From NCBI GenBank assembly GCA_009711805.1, contig VEMX01000002.1, positions 30,089 to 94,088 on the forward strand: a stretch of 64,000 nucleotides of DNA, given 5' to 3'. A program made the position numbers and the translations under genes. This DNA is from Balneolaceae bacterium. GTDB lineage: Bacteria > Bacteroidota > Rhodothermia > Balneolales > Balneolaceae. The notes beneath the pieces were generated by a model. That model did no database searches. It had not been told where the DNA came from and was given only the letters and a program-made list of their open reading frames with translations. Shown here piece by piece: positions 54,391 to 64,000 of this stretch. Within the stretch, counting starts at the first letter, position 1. Each line of letters begins with the position of its first letter.

Positions 54391-55233
54391 ATGTCCTGGT
54401 TTAAAAGAAAAGATGATAACATTCAGACGGAAACCCGAAAGGAAATGCCCGAAGGGGTATGGGTTAAAGTTCCCGAGACGGGTGAAACCATTCACCGAAG
54501 GGAACTTGAAGACAACCTGTGGGTAGATCCGCTCAGCGGTTATCACTTCAGAATAGGCAGTAACGAGTACTTTTCTATTCTGTTTGATGAGGAGAAATTC
54601 GAAGAGATTGGAAACGAGATTCAACCAACCGACCCGCTGGGCTTCGAAGACCGCAAGAAGTACTCCGATCGTATTAAAAACTCCCAGGAAAAAACAGGCC
54701 TTTCGGATGCCTGCCGCATTGGAGTAGGTAAAATGAATGGCCTTGATGTGGTAGTTGGCTGTATGGATTTCAGCTTCATTGGTGGAAGTATGGGATCGGT
54801 TGTGGGAGAACGGCTGGGCATAGCCATAGATCATGCCCGGGAAAATAAAATCCCGCTCATCATCATCTCCCAAACCGGGGGTGCCCGTATGATGGAAAGC
54901 GTGCTCAGCTTAATGCAGATGGCCAAGACGTCCGCTAAGCTGGCATTACTTGAGGAAGAAGGCGTGCCGTATATTTCGTATATGACGAATCCAACAACCG
55001 GCGGAGTAACCGCAAGTTATGCCATGCTGGGAGATTTCAACATAGCCGAACCCGGTGCCCTTATTGCATTTGCAGGTCCACGGGTAGTACGACAAACCAT
55101 TGGCCGGGACCTTCCGGAAGGATTTCAAACGGCCGAGTACTTGTTAGATCATGGCTTTCTCGATTTCATTTTGCCGAGAACCAAAATGAAGCCGAAGCTC
55201 ACACAATTGCTCAAGTTGGTTTTACATAAGTAA
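54391..55233 (+). CDS. accD: Acetyl-CoA carboxylase carboxyltransferase beta subunit, zinc ribbon lost
   Basis: With AccA transfers carboxyl from biotin to acetyl-CoA, first step of fatty-acid synthesis. Length 280 and crotonase core are normal (GGSMGSVVGERLGIAIDHA, ISQTGGARMMESVLSLMQM, TNPTTGGVTASYAMLGD, IAFAGPRVVRQT). The N-terminal zinc ribbon keeps its outline (KVPETGETIHRRELEDN, VDPLSGYHFRI) but the four metal Cys are V27, T30, D46 and S49. The enzyme probably works without that zinc site, or this loss is a lineage trait. A terminator follows. Confidence 0.95.
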   Translation: MSWFKRKDDNIQTETRKEMPEGVWVKVPETGETIHRRELEDNLWVDPLSGYHFRIGSNEYFSILFDEEKFEEIGNEIQPTDPLGFEDRKKYSDRIKNSQEKTGLSDACRIGVGKMNGLDVVVGCMDFSFIGGSMGSVVGERLGIAIDHARENKIPLIIISQTGGARMMESVLSLMQMAKTSAKLALLEEEGVPYISYMTNPTTGGVTASYAMLGDFNIAEPGALIAFAGPRVVRQTIGRDLPEGFQTAEYLLDHGFLDFILPRTKMKPKLTQLLKLVLHK

Positions 55234-55250
55234 GAGACTGAATTTTTAAT

Positions 55251-55316
55251 AAAAACCTGCCAGCTTTGTTTTTGGATGTTGATTCAAATCGACTCGGGAA
55301 AACCTGGCAGGTTTTT
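55251..55316 (+). terminator. Hairpin terminator after accD
   Basis: AAAAACCTGCCAG (55251-55263) and CTGGCAGGTTTTT (55304-55316) are perfect 13-base arms with a 40-base loop and a T tract. Layout resembles the hairpin at 38419-38479. Confidence 0.75.
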
Positions 55317-55338
55317 ATTTAATGAATAAAAGAGATAA

Positions 55339-57457
<2,119 letters not shown>

Positions 57458-57464
57458 GGAAGGA

Positions 57465-58208
57465 TTGAATAACGGAAGGAAAGCAGTTTTTAACTGGAGT
57501 GGTGGTAAGGACAGTTCGTTGGCTCTTCATCACACTCTTAAGGATGGTGCATACGATATAGAACACTTATTCAGCACGATTAATGGAGCACAAGACCGGC
57601 TTTCCATGCATGGGGTGCGGCGGGAGCTGATTGAGCAGCAGGCCAAATCTATAGGTATTCCCCTTACCACCTTAATGCTTCCCGAACAAGCCGGCATGGC
57701 GGAATATAATGAGTTATATGGTGAGGTGATGAAGTCATTCCGGGAACAGGGAATTACACATTCAGTATTCGGGGATATTTTTTTGGAAGATCTAAAAACC
57801 TATCGGGAAGAACAGTTGCAAGAGCAAGATATTAAAGCTGTATTTCCCATCTGGAAGAAAAAAGATACTGCCCGATTAATAGAGGAGTTTCTGGATCTTG
57901 GATTCAAAGCTATCTCTGTTTGTGTGAAAGCAGAACTACTTGGTAAATCGTTTGTGGGCAGGGAGATAGATCATGATTTCGTCCGGGACCTTCCGGAGAA
58001 TGTAGATCCCTGTGGCGAAAATGGGGAGTTTCATACCTTTGTGTATGACGGCCCGGTTTTCAATAAAGCTATTGGGTTGGAGAAAGGTGAGATTGTATAC
58101 CGGGAATACAACGCTCCGTCGGATTCTGACGATCAATGCGGGATGTCGAATGAGCAAGATTCGGCAAAAATGGGCTTCTGGTTTTGTGATCTATTGCCGG
58201 CCGACTAA
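57465..58208 (+). CDS. Dph6-like ATP pyrophosphatase (diphthine-ammonia ligase family)
   Basis: Protein of 247 residues with the PP-loop VFNWSGGKDSSLAL at the N-terminus and the family segments MHGVRRELIEQQAKSIGIPL, VFGDIFLEDLKTYREEQL and PIWKKKDTARLIEEFL, FVGREIDHDFV and CGENGEFHTFVYDGPVF. Eukaryotic/archaeal Dph6 amidates diphthine; bacteria lack diphthamide, so the bacterial substrate is unknown. TTG start seven bases after the dprA stop. Ends with a Cys-containing tail (GFWFCDLLPAD). Confidence 0.85.
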   Translation: MNNGRKAVFNWSGGKDSSLALHHTLKDGAYDIEHLFSTINGAQDRLSMHGVRRELIEQQAKSIGIPLTTLMLPEQAGMAEYNELYGEVMKSFREQGITHSVFGDIFLEDLKTYREEQLQEQDIKAVFPIWKKKDTARLIEEFLDLGFKAISVCVKAELLGKSFVGREIDHDFVRDLPENVDPCGENGEFHTFVYDGPVFNKAIGLEKGEIVYREYNAPSDSDDQCGMSNEQDSAKMGFWFCDLLPAD

Positions 58209-58217
58209 GATTTAGTC

Positions 58218-59984
58218 TCATTGATCAAACTTGTTGTACACCACCTTGCCATCCACAATGGTGGTATAAATCTCTCCATCCCACAACTTATCAGGGTTGG
58301 TGAGGCTGGTATTAAGTACATCAATGCTCAGTATGGTGATGTCGGCCAGTTTTCCGGTTTCCAGGCTCCCTTTTTCTTTTTCCTGAAAAGAGGCATAGGC
58401 TGACCAACTTGTATAGGCCCGCAGAGCTTCTTCCGGAGTCAGCTTTTGGGAGGGATACCATCCTCCTTCGGGTTTCTGGTTTTTATTTTTGCGGGTAATG
58501 GCGGCATATAATCCATAGAAAATATTGTGATCTGATCCTGTTAAATCAGAGTTAAAGGTAAGCGGCACCCCATGTTGCCGGAATGTACGCCAGGCATAGG
58601 CCCCTTTAATCCGTTCCGAGCCAAGGCGATCTTCTGCCCAGTCCATATCTTCAGCCATGTGAGGCGGTTCCATAGAAGCAATTATATCCAATTCCTTAAA
58701 ACGGGAGAAATCATCAGGATGCACAACCTGGGCATGCTCGATACGATGCCTGTTCCTTTGTGCTTCGGGATATTCATTAAATACCTCTTCATAAAAATCC
58801 AGCATATCCCGGTTTCCGGCATCACCAATAGCATGAATACCAAGTTGAAATCCTTTACTCATCATCTTTTTTACCATCTCCTGGTCAAAACCATAATCCT
58901 CACCACTGATGCCCCGATGTCCCGGTTTATCAGAATAATCCTCAAGCAGGAGAGCACCCCGTACTCCAAGAGAAGCATCATAATAAGCCTTGACTGAGCG
59001 AACGGTAAACATTTCACCGGTTTGTAATTCAGGCCCCTTTTTATACCACTCATTAAGCAAAGCTGAATCGGTAGCTCTTAACATGGCATAGACCCGAACT
59101 ACGGATTTACCTTCATCTTCCAATTGCTGATAAGCATTTACATAATCGCTGTTGGTGCCGGCATCGTGGAAAGCAGTGTAACCCGATTCGGCCATTACCT
59201 GCATGCCATACAGGGCGATTTCTTTAAAATCTTCTGCGGTTTTTGCGGGGAGTACCTCTTCAATAAGCTCAGCGGCGTTATTCAGGAATATGCCATTGGG
59301 ATGTCCGTTTTCATCTTTTATAATTTCACCACCTACGGGTGCCTGGGTTTCTTTTGTGATTCCTGCCCGCTTTAACGCTTCATCATTGGCAATGGATGAA
59401 AACCCGTGAGTTCCTATTACAAAAACAGGATTATGTGGAAATACCTCACTTAGTTCATCCCGGTTAGGTAGTTTTTCTACCGATAGGTTTCCCTCATCAT
59501 AACCAAATCCTAACACCCATTCGCCAGCCTTTAGGTCTGTTCCTGCCTTGTTTTTTAAAGCCTGCAACAGTTTTGTTTTTGTTTTGATGCCGGTGAGCTC
59601 AATTTTTCCTAAATCTTCCCCAAAATAATAAGGGTGGGCATGGGAGTCGACCAAGCCGGGTATAACCATGCCTCCCCGGGCGTCAACGACTTCAGACATA
59701 TTGTTTTTATATTCAAGGGCTTCCTGTTCAGATCCCACATATAGTATCCTGTTTCCCTCAACTACAACCGCCTCGGCATCAGGAGACCATACGCCATCCT
59801 CATAGGGGGCATCACTGGAAGGAGTGCCATCTTGAGCGGGATTGGCCCAGCTTAGGGTGTATACTTTTCCGTTGGTAACGATCAGCCGTTTTGATTCTGT
59901 TTTTGTGCAGCCCAAAGTCATCAAAATAAAAACTAAACAGAGTATGCAGGATCGCAACAGGCTGGATATACCGGTGAAATTCAT
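58218..59984 (-). CDS. YtcJ-type amidohydrolase lipoprotein
   Basis: Amidohydrolase-superfamily metal enzyme of 588 residues with a lipoprotein signal (LCLVFILMTLGC). ATG 59984 is chosen because it starts that signal; the frame is open to 60071. Metal ligands in GLVDSHAHPYYFG, LGIHAIGDAGNRDML, HRIEHAQVVHP and LTFNSDLTGSDHN. C-terminal beta part (GSLETGKLADITILS) completes the composite domain. Substrate unknown; periplasmic. It converges on the Dph6-like gene with nine bases between. Confidence 0.9.
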   Translation of the reverse strand: MNFTGISSLLRSCILCLVFILMTLGCTKTESKRLIVTNGKVYTLSWANPAQDGTPSSDAPYEDGVWSPDAEAVVVEGNRILYVGSEQEALEYKNNMSEVVDARGGMVIPGLVDSHAHPYYFGEDLGKIELTGIKTKTKLLQALKNKAGTDLKAGEWVLGFGYDEGNLSVEKLPNRDELSEVFPHNPVFVIGTHGFSSIANDEALKRAGITKETQAPVGGEIIKDENGHPNGIFLNNAAELIEEVLPAKTAEDFKEIALYGMQVMAESGYTAFHDAGTNSDYVNAYQQLEDEGKSVVRVYAMLRATDSALLNEWYKKGPELQTGEMFTVRSVKAYYDASLGVRGALLLEDYSDKPGHRGISGEDYGFDQEMVKKMMSKGFQLGIHAIGDAGNRDMLDFYEEVFNEYPEAQRNRHRIEHAQVVHPDDFSRFKELDIIASMEPPHMAEDMDWAEDRLGSERIKGAYAWRTFRQHGVPLTFNSDLTGSDHNIFYGLYAAITRKNKNQKPEGGWYPSQKLTPEEALRAYTSWSAYASFQEKEKGSLETGKLADITILSIDVLNTSLTNPDKLWDGEIYTTIVDGKVVYNKFDQ

Positions 59985-60085
59985 AGGAAGATATTGAAGG
60001 TTGAAATACGAAAGAGCGACAAGGTGTATAAAAAATAAAAGATGAGCAAGAAATACCTTTAAGCAGACCACGGCTTAAATATTAA

Positions 60086-60120
60086 AGAGGAGAATTAATG
60101 CATGATGCATGTTCTCCTCA
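60086..60120 (-). terminator. Palindromic terminator of the sigma/DUF6768 unit
   Basis: GAGGAGAA (60087-60094) and TTCTCCTC (60112-60119) flank an inner ATGCAT palindrome, followed on the minus strand by a T-rich tract. It lies about 50 bases beyond the DUF6768-like stop. Confidence 0.5.
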
Positions 60121-60170
60121 GTATTTCAGTATTGATGTACTATATGATTTTGAGTGTCAGGTCTTCTTAT

Positions 60171-60554
60171 TTACTTTTCAGATAATTTTTCCATAAGAAC
60201 AGCTACCTGAAACTCGATGCGTTTAATTTCTCTGATCAGGGCAATTTTGTTTATCTGGTTCCAAACCCAGGACTTTAATTGTGATGCAAAAATCATAGAA
60301 ATAAACATTCCGGCTCCATATTTAAACATCAGGTGAGTAGATGATGTGGTGAAGAACTGGTATCCGCAATAGATTCCTACAGCCGCAAAAATGGCAATAG
60401 CGATAGATTGAATTATGGCAGCCCAGCCGTTTTTACCGGTATATACACGCCCCCACATTTTAAAAATATTCTCTTCGTCCAGGGCATTATAGAATTCTGC
60501 TTCATCTTTGTTAAGTGATTCTGTAATCAGTTGATCAATTTCTTCTTTTTTCAT
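60171..60554 (-). CDS. DUF6768-like membrane protein
   Basis: Protein of 127 residues. N-terminus MKKEEIDQLITESLNKDEAEFYNALDEENIFKMWGRVYTGKNGW, then two TM segments (about 47-65 and 75-95) and a helical cytoplasmic tail. This order matches DUF6768 proteins that commonly follow ECF sigma factors in Bacteroidota (family knowledge). Sixteen bases after the sigma gene; may act as its regulator or target (inference). Confidence 0.75.
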   Translation of the reverse strand: MKKEEIDQLITESLNKDEAEFYNALDEENIFKMWGRVYTGKNGWAAIIQSIAIAIFAAVGIYCGYQFFTTSSTHLMFKYGAGMFISMIFASQLKSWVWNQINKIALIREIKRIEFQVAVLMEKLSEK

Positions 60555-60570
60555 GATGGTTCCTTATTAA

Positions 60571-61119
60571 TTATGAGATGATCTTTTTTAAGTTTTCCCG
60601 GGCGTAAAACAAGCGGGATTTTACAGTACCTTCTGCTATATCAAGTACTTTGCTAATTTCTTTAAGACTTAAGTTTTCCAGGTAGAACATATTGAGTATC
60701 ACTTGCTGGGAGGGAGGTAGTTTACGGATTCCGACTTGCAGTCGTTCCAGCTTTTCTTCCCTGTCTATAGGTCGAGCCTCAGCGGTATTCTCTATGTGCG
60801 TTTGTGTTTCTATTGCCTGAGATTGATTTCGTGATCGCTGTTGCTTTCGGATCCAATCCACAGCCTTGTGATGAGCTATACCCAGGGCCCATACCTCAAA
60901 GTTTATCTTAAGTTTTAAATCTGGCAGCTGTTTGATAATGCTCAACCAACAATCCTGGGCCAAATCATCAACGGGAACGCCACTTTTAGTATAGTAACAG
61001 ATGGTACGGCTTAAGCGGGGATGAAATAGCTTAATCAGTTTTTTTAATGCTGATTTATCACCAGCCTGATACTGCTTTACCAGCAATGTATATTGGTTAT
61101 GTTCGGTTTTTTCATTCAT
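60571..61119 (-). CDS. ECF-type RNA polymerase sigma factor
   Basis: Sigma-70 family factor of 182 residues with only regions 2 and 4. Region 2: LIKLFHPRLSRTICYYTKSGVPVDDLAQDCWLSIIKQL, with FEVWALGIAHHKAVDWIRKQQR; region 4: LPPSQQVILNMFYLENLSLKEISKVLDIAEGTVKSRLFYARENLKKI. Heads a two-gene unit with the DUF6768-like membrane protein, which may take an anti-sigma role. No classical anti-sigma zinc motif (HxxxCxxC) is seen in the partner. Confidence 0.92.
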   Translation of the reverse strand: MNEKTEHNQYTLLVKQYQAGDKSALKKLIKLFHPRLSRTICYYTKSGVPVDDLAQDCWLSIIKQLPDLKLKINFEVWALGIAHHKAVDWIRKQQRSRNQSQAIETQTHIENTAEARPIDREEKLERLQVGIRKLPPSQQVILNMFYLENLSLKEISKVLDIAEGTVKSRLFYARENLKKIIS

Positions 61120-61319
61120 CGTTCAGGCTGTAAGTCGCATATGATGATAAAAGGTTCACTTTCTTTTTGAATGCATAGAAATTGATTGATAAGTGAACAG
61201 GAATGCTTTTTATTCCATGGGATTGAACCAGCCATTTCCAGAATTTTCGATCTGACAAAAAAATCATGACTACATAGCAAGAATCCAGACATTTAATTCA
61301 CAACCTACACAGGGATACC

Positions 61320-61874
61320 ATGTTTAAAAAACTTAAAAAAAAGATAGGCAGAAATAGTCTCCGGTATTATAAAAAGCGGGTACAGGACAGGCACGATGGT
61401 TCCCTTGAGCATGTACTTAGCACCGTTCGTAAAATGCTCGATAGGTCGAAGTATTGTTTTTTAATAACCAATGGGGAAGAAAAATGGCCCAGCGCCAGGA
61501 TGGTTGAGCCTATTATTGAGGAGCAATCGTTTGTGATATGGCTTGGAACTAATCCTGAATTGCGGAAGGTGAGGGAGATCAGGAAAAACCCATATGTAAC
61601 GGTAGCCTTTGGTAGTGAAAGGGATAATGCCAACCTGATTATTTATGGAAAGGCTAAAATCAAAAAAGACACAAAAGAAAGAGTGAAGCATTGGGTGAGT
61701 AGCTGGCTGTTGTTTTTTCCCAAAGGTCCCCGGGGTGATGATTTCGTTTCTATACGCATTGAACCAGAGAGAATGGAAGTGATGAATTTTAAAGACTATA
61801 TAGTACCCGAGCCATTTGGATTAAAGCCGGTTAAGTTGGAAAAGAGAAATGGACAGTGGGAGATTCTGGGGTGA
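61320..61874 (+). CDS. Pyridoxamine-phosphate-oxidase-fold protein
   Basis: Split-barrel flavin- or F420-binding protein of 184 residues. ILSTVRK-type N-terminal helix, then YCFLITNGEEKWPSARMVEP, FVIWLGTNPELRKVREIRKNPYVTVAFGS and NLIIYGKAKI are the typical strands. The segment FVSIRIEPERMEVMNF is as in general-stress members. The enzymatic substrate is unknown. It is divergent from the ECF sigma gene (200-base spacer). Confidence 0.8.
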   Translation: MFKKLKKKIGRNSLRYYKKRVQDRHDGSLEHVLSTVRKMLDRSKYCFLITNGEEKWPSARMVEPIIEEQSFVIWLGTNPELRKVREIRKNPYVTVAFGSERDNANLIIYGKAKIKKDTKERVKHWVSSWLLFFPKGPRGDDFVSIRIEPERMEVMNFKDYIVPEPFGLKPVKLEKRNGQWEILG

Positions 61875-61997
61875 CAAAATCTTGTATTAGTGTATTTGAT
61901 CTAAAGGAATCAAAGTATAGCTTTTACCTTTGGAACGCTTGTAGTAATTTTGCCCTGAACATCAGTTTAGCCTAAACAGATCACACACAAAAACAAG

Positions 61998-62551
61998 ATA
62001 GTATCTCACTTTGAGCAGTATATAGATGTAAGCAAGGAGTTAAAGGAAGAGCTTATAGGCAGATCTCAGCCAGCTTTTTTCAAGAAAGGGGAAATTGTTC
62101 ATCATGCAAGTGATGTTTGTACTCAGAGTTATTTTATTACCCAGGGGTTGCTTCGTGCTTTTTTACAAAGGAAGGTAAAGAGGTAAGTGAATTTTTTTCG
62201 GCAGAGGATCAATGGGCTACTTCGCCGAGAAGCTGGAGATCTGGTAAACCAGACATCTATACCATTGATGCAATTGAAGACACTAATGTTTGGTGTATGC
62301 AAGTGAACGATTTCAAATATCTGTTTCAAAACTTCCCGGAAATGGATCGGTATGGGAGATTATCTATGGGAAGAATGTATGGGTACATGCTCGACCGGGT
62401 GGCTTCGCTGCGGTTCACCTCTGCCAAAGAAAAATACCGGCTTTTTATAAAGGCCTTCCCCAATGTTCACCATCGTATTCCACTGGGGATGATCGCTTCT
62501 TACTTGGGTACCACTCAGGAAACACTGAGTCGGATACGATCTGGCCAATAA
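61998..62551 (+). pseudogene. Crp/Fnr-family regulator, frameshifted
   Basis: Two frames make one cyclic-nucleotide-binding-fold regulator. First frame: VSHFEQYIDVSKELKEELIG, PAFFKKGEIVHHASDVCTQSYFITQGLLRAF, stop at about 62185. Second frame (in the other register from about 62160): FFTKEGKEVSEFFSAEDQW to MIASYLGTTQETLSRIRSGQ. A run of six T at about 62159-62164 would restore the frame with one more T. The expected ATG reads ATA (61998-62000). Two lesions make a pseudogene likely, though a homopolymer sequencing error is possible for the frameshift. Confidence 0.82.
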
Positions 62552-62636
62552 TTTTTGATCTATATCAAAGGAAAGAATATCTGCATCACCTATATTAGGT
62601 TCGCCAGAATCTAAATATCATAACAAAGTAAATAAA

Positions 62637-63221
62637 TTGAATTCCTCCGGGTACATATATGCTGAAGATAAAAAGTTCAAGAACAGGGACTTCAGTGAAG
62701 AATATCTTCCGAAAGGGGAATATGAATACTGTATTTTTTCAAAGTGTGATTTTTCGGGATCAGACCTTTCAGGGGTTAAATTCATAGAGTGTGAGTTTAT
62801 AGAATGTAATATCAGCAATGCCAAGCTTTATGATACTTCCTTTCAGCGGGTTGAATTTAAAAATTGTAAGATGTTGGGGCTTCACTTCAACCGTTGCAAT
62901 GAGTTTGGTATGTCACTTAAATTTGAAGGATCTACACTAAGCCATTCCATATTCTTTCAACTCAGCTTAAAACAAACCATATTTCGGGATTCACAACTTA
63001 CCGAAGTTGATTTTTCAGAGTGCAATTTGAGCGAGGTAGTATTTGATAATTGTGATTTAGCAGGAGCTGCCTTTTCGCAAACTACACTCAAAAAAGCAGA
63101 TTTAAGTACCGCGTATAATTATCGGATGGATCCCGAGCACAACAGCATTGAAGGGGCTCGGTTTTCTCAATCAGGTTTGGCAGGCCTCTTGGATAAATAC
63201 AATATTAATATAGACTACTGA
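62637..63221 (+). CDS. Pentapeptide-repeat protein
   Basis: Protein of 194 residues with A(D/N)LXX repeats forming a right-handed beta-helix: CDFSGSDLSGVKFIECEFIECNISNAKLYDTSFQRVEFKNCKM and later LTEVDFSECNLSEVVFDNCDLAGAAFSQTTLKKADLSTA. TTG start (62637) since no ATG lies in the right place. Length and Cys-rich repeats resemble McbG/Qnr-like proteins that shield DNA gyrase, but resistance cannot be inferred from sequence alone. Six bases before a GyrI-like gene, an interesting pairing. Confidence 0.88.
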   Translation: MNSSGYIYAEDKKFKNRDFSEEYLPKGEYEYCIFSKCDFSGSDLSGVKFIECEFIECNISNAKLYDTSFQRVEFKNCKMLGLHFNRCNEFGMSLKFEGSTLSHSIFFQLSLKQTIFRDSQLTEVDFSECNLSEVVFDNCDLAGAAFSQTTLKKADLSTAYNYRMDPEHNSIEGARFSQSGLAGLLDKYNINIDY

Positions 63222-63227
63222 TTATAC

Positions 63228-63704
63228 ATGGAACCCAGAATAGAACATATCGAAGAAAAGAAGCTGGTGGGTAAGTATCTTACCATGAGCCTGGCAAATA
63301 ATAAGACCGGTGAGTTGTGGGGAAGTTTTATGCCAAGTCGAATGAAGATCACCAATAATCTTTCTAATGATCTTATTTCACTTCAAGTGTATCCGAGAGG
63401 GTATTATTCCAGCTTTAACCCTAATACAGAATTTGTAAAGTGGGCCCTTGCAGAGGTTCCCAATTTCAATCATGTTCCGGAAAACATGGATACGTTTATA
63501 CTTAAAGGTGGAATGTATGCAGTTTTTTTGCACAAAGGCTCGCATACCAATACCAGTACTTTTGAATATATTTTCAGGGAATGGATACCTGCCTCAGATT
63601 ATGAGCTGGATCATCGCCCTCATTTTGAGGTGTTGGGGGAAAAGTACAAACTGGGAGATTCTGAATCTGAGGAGGAACTCTGGATACCCATAAGGAAAAA
63701 CTGA
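63228..63704 (+). CDS. GyrI-like effector-binding domain protein
   Basis: Protein of 158 residues with the SHV/GyrI small-molecule-binding fold: IEHIEEKKLVGKYLTMSLANNKTGELWGSFMPSR, VYPRGYYSSFNPNTEFVKWALAEV, TFILKGGMYAVFLHKGS and the final FREWIPASDYELDHRPHFEVLGE with the conserved Glu/Pro region. Stand-alone, without an AraC DNA-binding domain. It follows the pentapeptide-repeat gene; both families include gyrase-interacting members, so a joint role is possible (inference). Confidence 0.85.
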   Translation: MEPRIEHIEEKKLVGKYLTMSLANNKTGELWGSFMPSRMKITNNLSNDLISLQVYPRGYYSSFNPNTEFVKWALAEVPNFNHVPENMDTFILKGGMYAVFLHKGSHTNTSTFEYIFREWIPASDYELDHRPHFEVLGEKYKLGDSESEEELWIPIRKN

Positions 63705-63886
63705 AGAATCTGTTCTCCATGGATTTTTTGATGTAAAATTCCTTTGTAAATACTTACTGAAAGATAAGCTTATATAGTCAAATCGTAGTAAAGGGTAAGT
63801 CCTTTACTTCTATACTTATGTCAAAATTCTTCCTCAAAAACTGGATCAAAATCCTGATTTTGATATATTAGACCAGTAGTGTCCGG

Positions 63887-64000
63887 TTAAAAGTCGAAGA
63901 GCCCCAATTGGTTACGAGGTTGGGGGTCGAATTCCGTGAGTGAATCATCGGAAAATAGCTGTTTAAGCGTCATACGCTCTAATATTGTGACGCTCAGTAC
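63887..64000 (-). mobile_element. C-terminus of an IS4-like transposase, cut by window edge
   Basis: The last 37 codons of a minus-strand frame are visible: ERMTLKQLFSDDSLTEFDPQ and, at the end, PRNQLGLFDF before TAA. The TLKQLF...QLxLFDF ending is typical of IS4-type transposases (by eye). AGTAGTGTCCGGTT just outside (63875-63888) may be the insertion-sequence end. The rest is beyond 64000. Confidence 0.6.

Noticed and set aside
63908..63945. GGTCGAATTCC resembling a tRNA T-loop
   Set aside because: No acceptor stem, anticodon arm or D-arm can be fitted, and the reverse strand codes for a transposase end.

Overview
The window looks like chromosome from an FCB-group bacterium, most probably Balneolota or a close Bacteroidota relative (inference). 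The signs are a TonB-dependent receptor with a CarboxypepD-like N-terminal domain, an AURKAIP1/COX24-type 30-residue basic protein, OstA-like/LptC envelope genes, a fused peptidase/beta-propeller/barrel protein, DapD-type lysine synthesis, many lipoproteins with a Cys lipobox, and several TAnnTTTG -7-like boxes. No rRNA, tRNA or CRISPR array was found.

Layout. 1-2150 (minus): a metal-type TonB receptor running off the left edge, with a His-rich lipoprotein and a small Cys/His membrane protein. 2250-13150: pyruvate phosphate dikinase behind a candidate structured RNA, a class I flavin disulfide reductase, a large lipoprotein, a PolB-like exonuclease, asparaginase and an EF-G-like GTPase. 13170-17390 (minus): agcS-upp-lptC-ostA-like, tightly packed. 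17570-32230 (plus): HU, a COX24-like protein, RqcH, aroK, aroB, TamB, RNase R and the fusion protein, mostly overlapping or nearly so. 32300-36000 (minus): RsmI-like methyltransferase, a membrane protein, a degenerate beta-lactamase-fold protein and a DUF819 membrane protein. 36340-38050: an asparagine-synthase-like protein without the N-terminal Cys. 38050-38880: mainly noncoding, with an SRP-like RNA candidate and two hairpins. 38880-42670: lysC-dapB-dapA-dapD. 42850-46900: small lipoprotein, acidic protein, AnmK, a CDF transporter and a YiiD-type thioesterase.

47138-52086 is the accessory island. I read it as a decayed sedentary chromosomal integron. An integron-type tyrosine recombinase (minus) has lost its catalytic centre and carries half of a palindromic repeat that is intact 2.2 kb upstream. 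To its right lie four attC-like sites of 122-131 nt, each with the split inverted repeat, unpaired base and GTTAnnC end expected of attC. Cassette contents are an unknown 206-residue protein, a Fic toxin with a convergent YhfG-like antitoxin, a DUF2281/PIN pair with a nonsense codon in the toxin, and a DUF2938 membrane protein. Two copies of a noncoding element lie just before attC or attC-like sequence; their hairpins differ in sequence but keep pairing. An IS110-family remnant abuts one attC.

52267-58208 returns to housekeeping: pyrC, tsaB, accD (all four zinc-ribbon cysteines replaced), obgE, dprA and a Dph6-like ATPase. The right end holds a YtcJ-type amidohydrolase, an ECF sigma factor with its DUF6768-like partner, a flavin-oxidase-family protein, a frameshifted Crp/Fnr gene, a pentapeptide-repeat protein, a GyrI-like protein and the C-terminus of a transposase cut by the window edge. 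All assignments come from reading motifs by eye; no database search was run.
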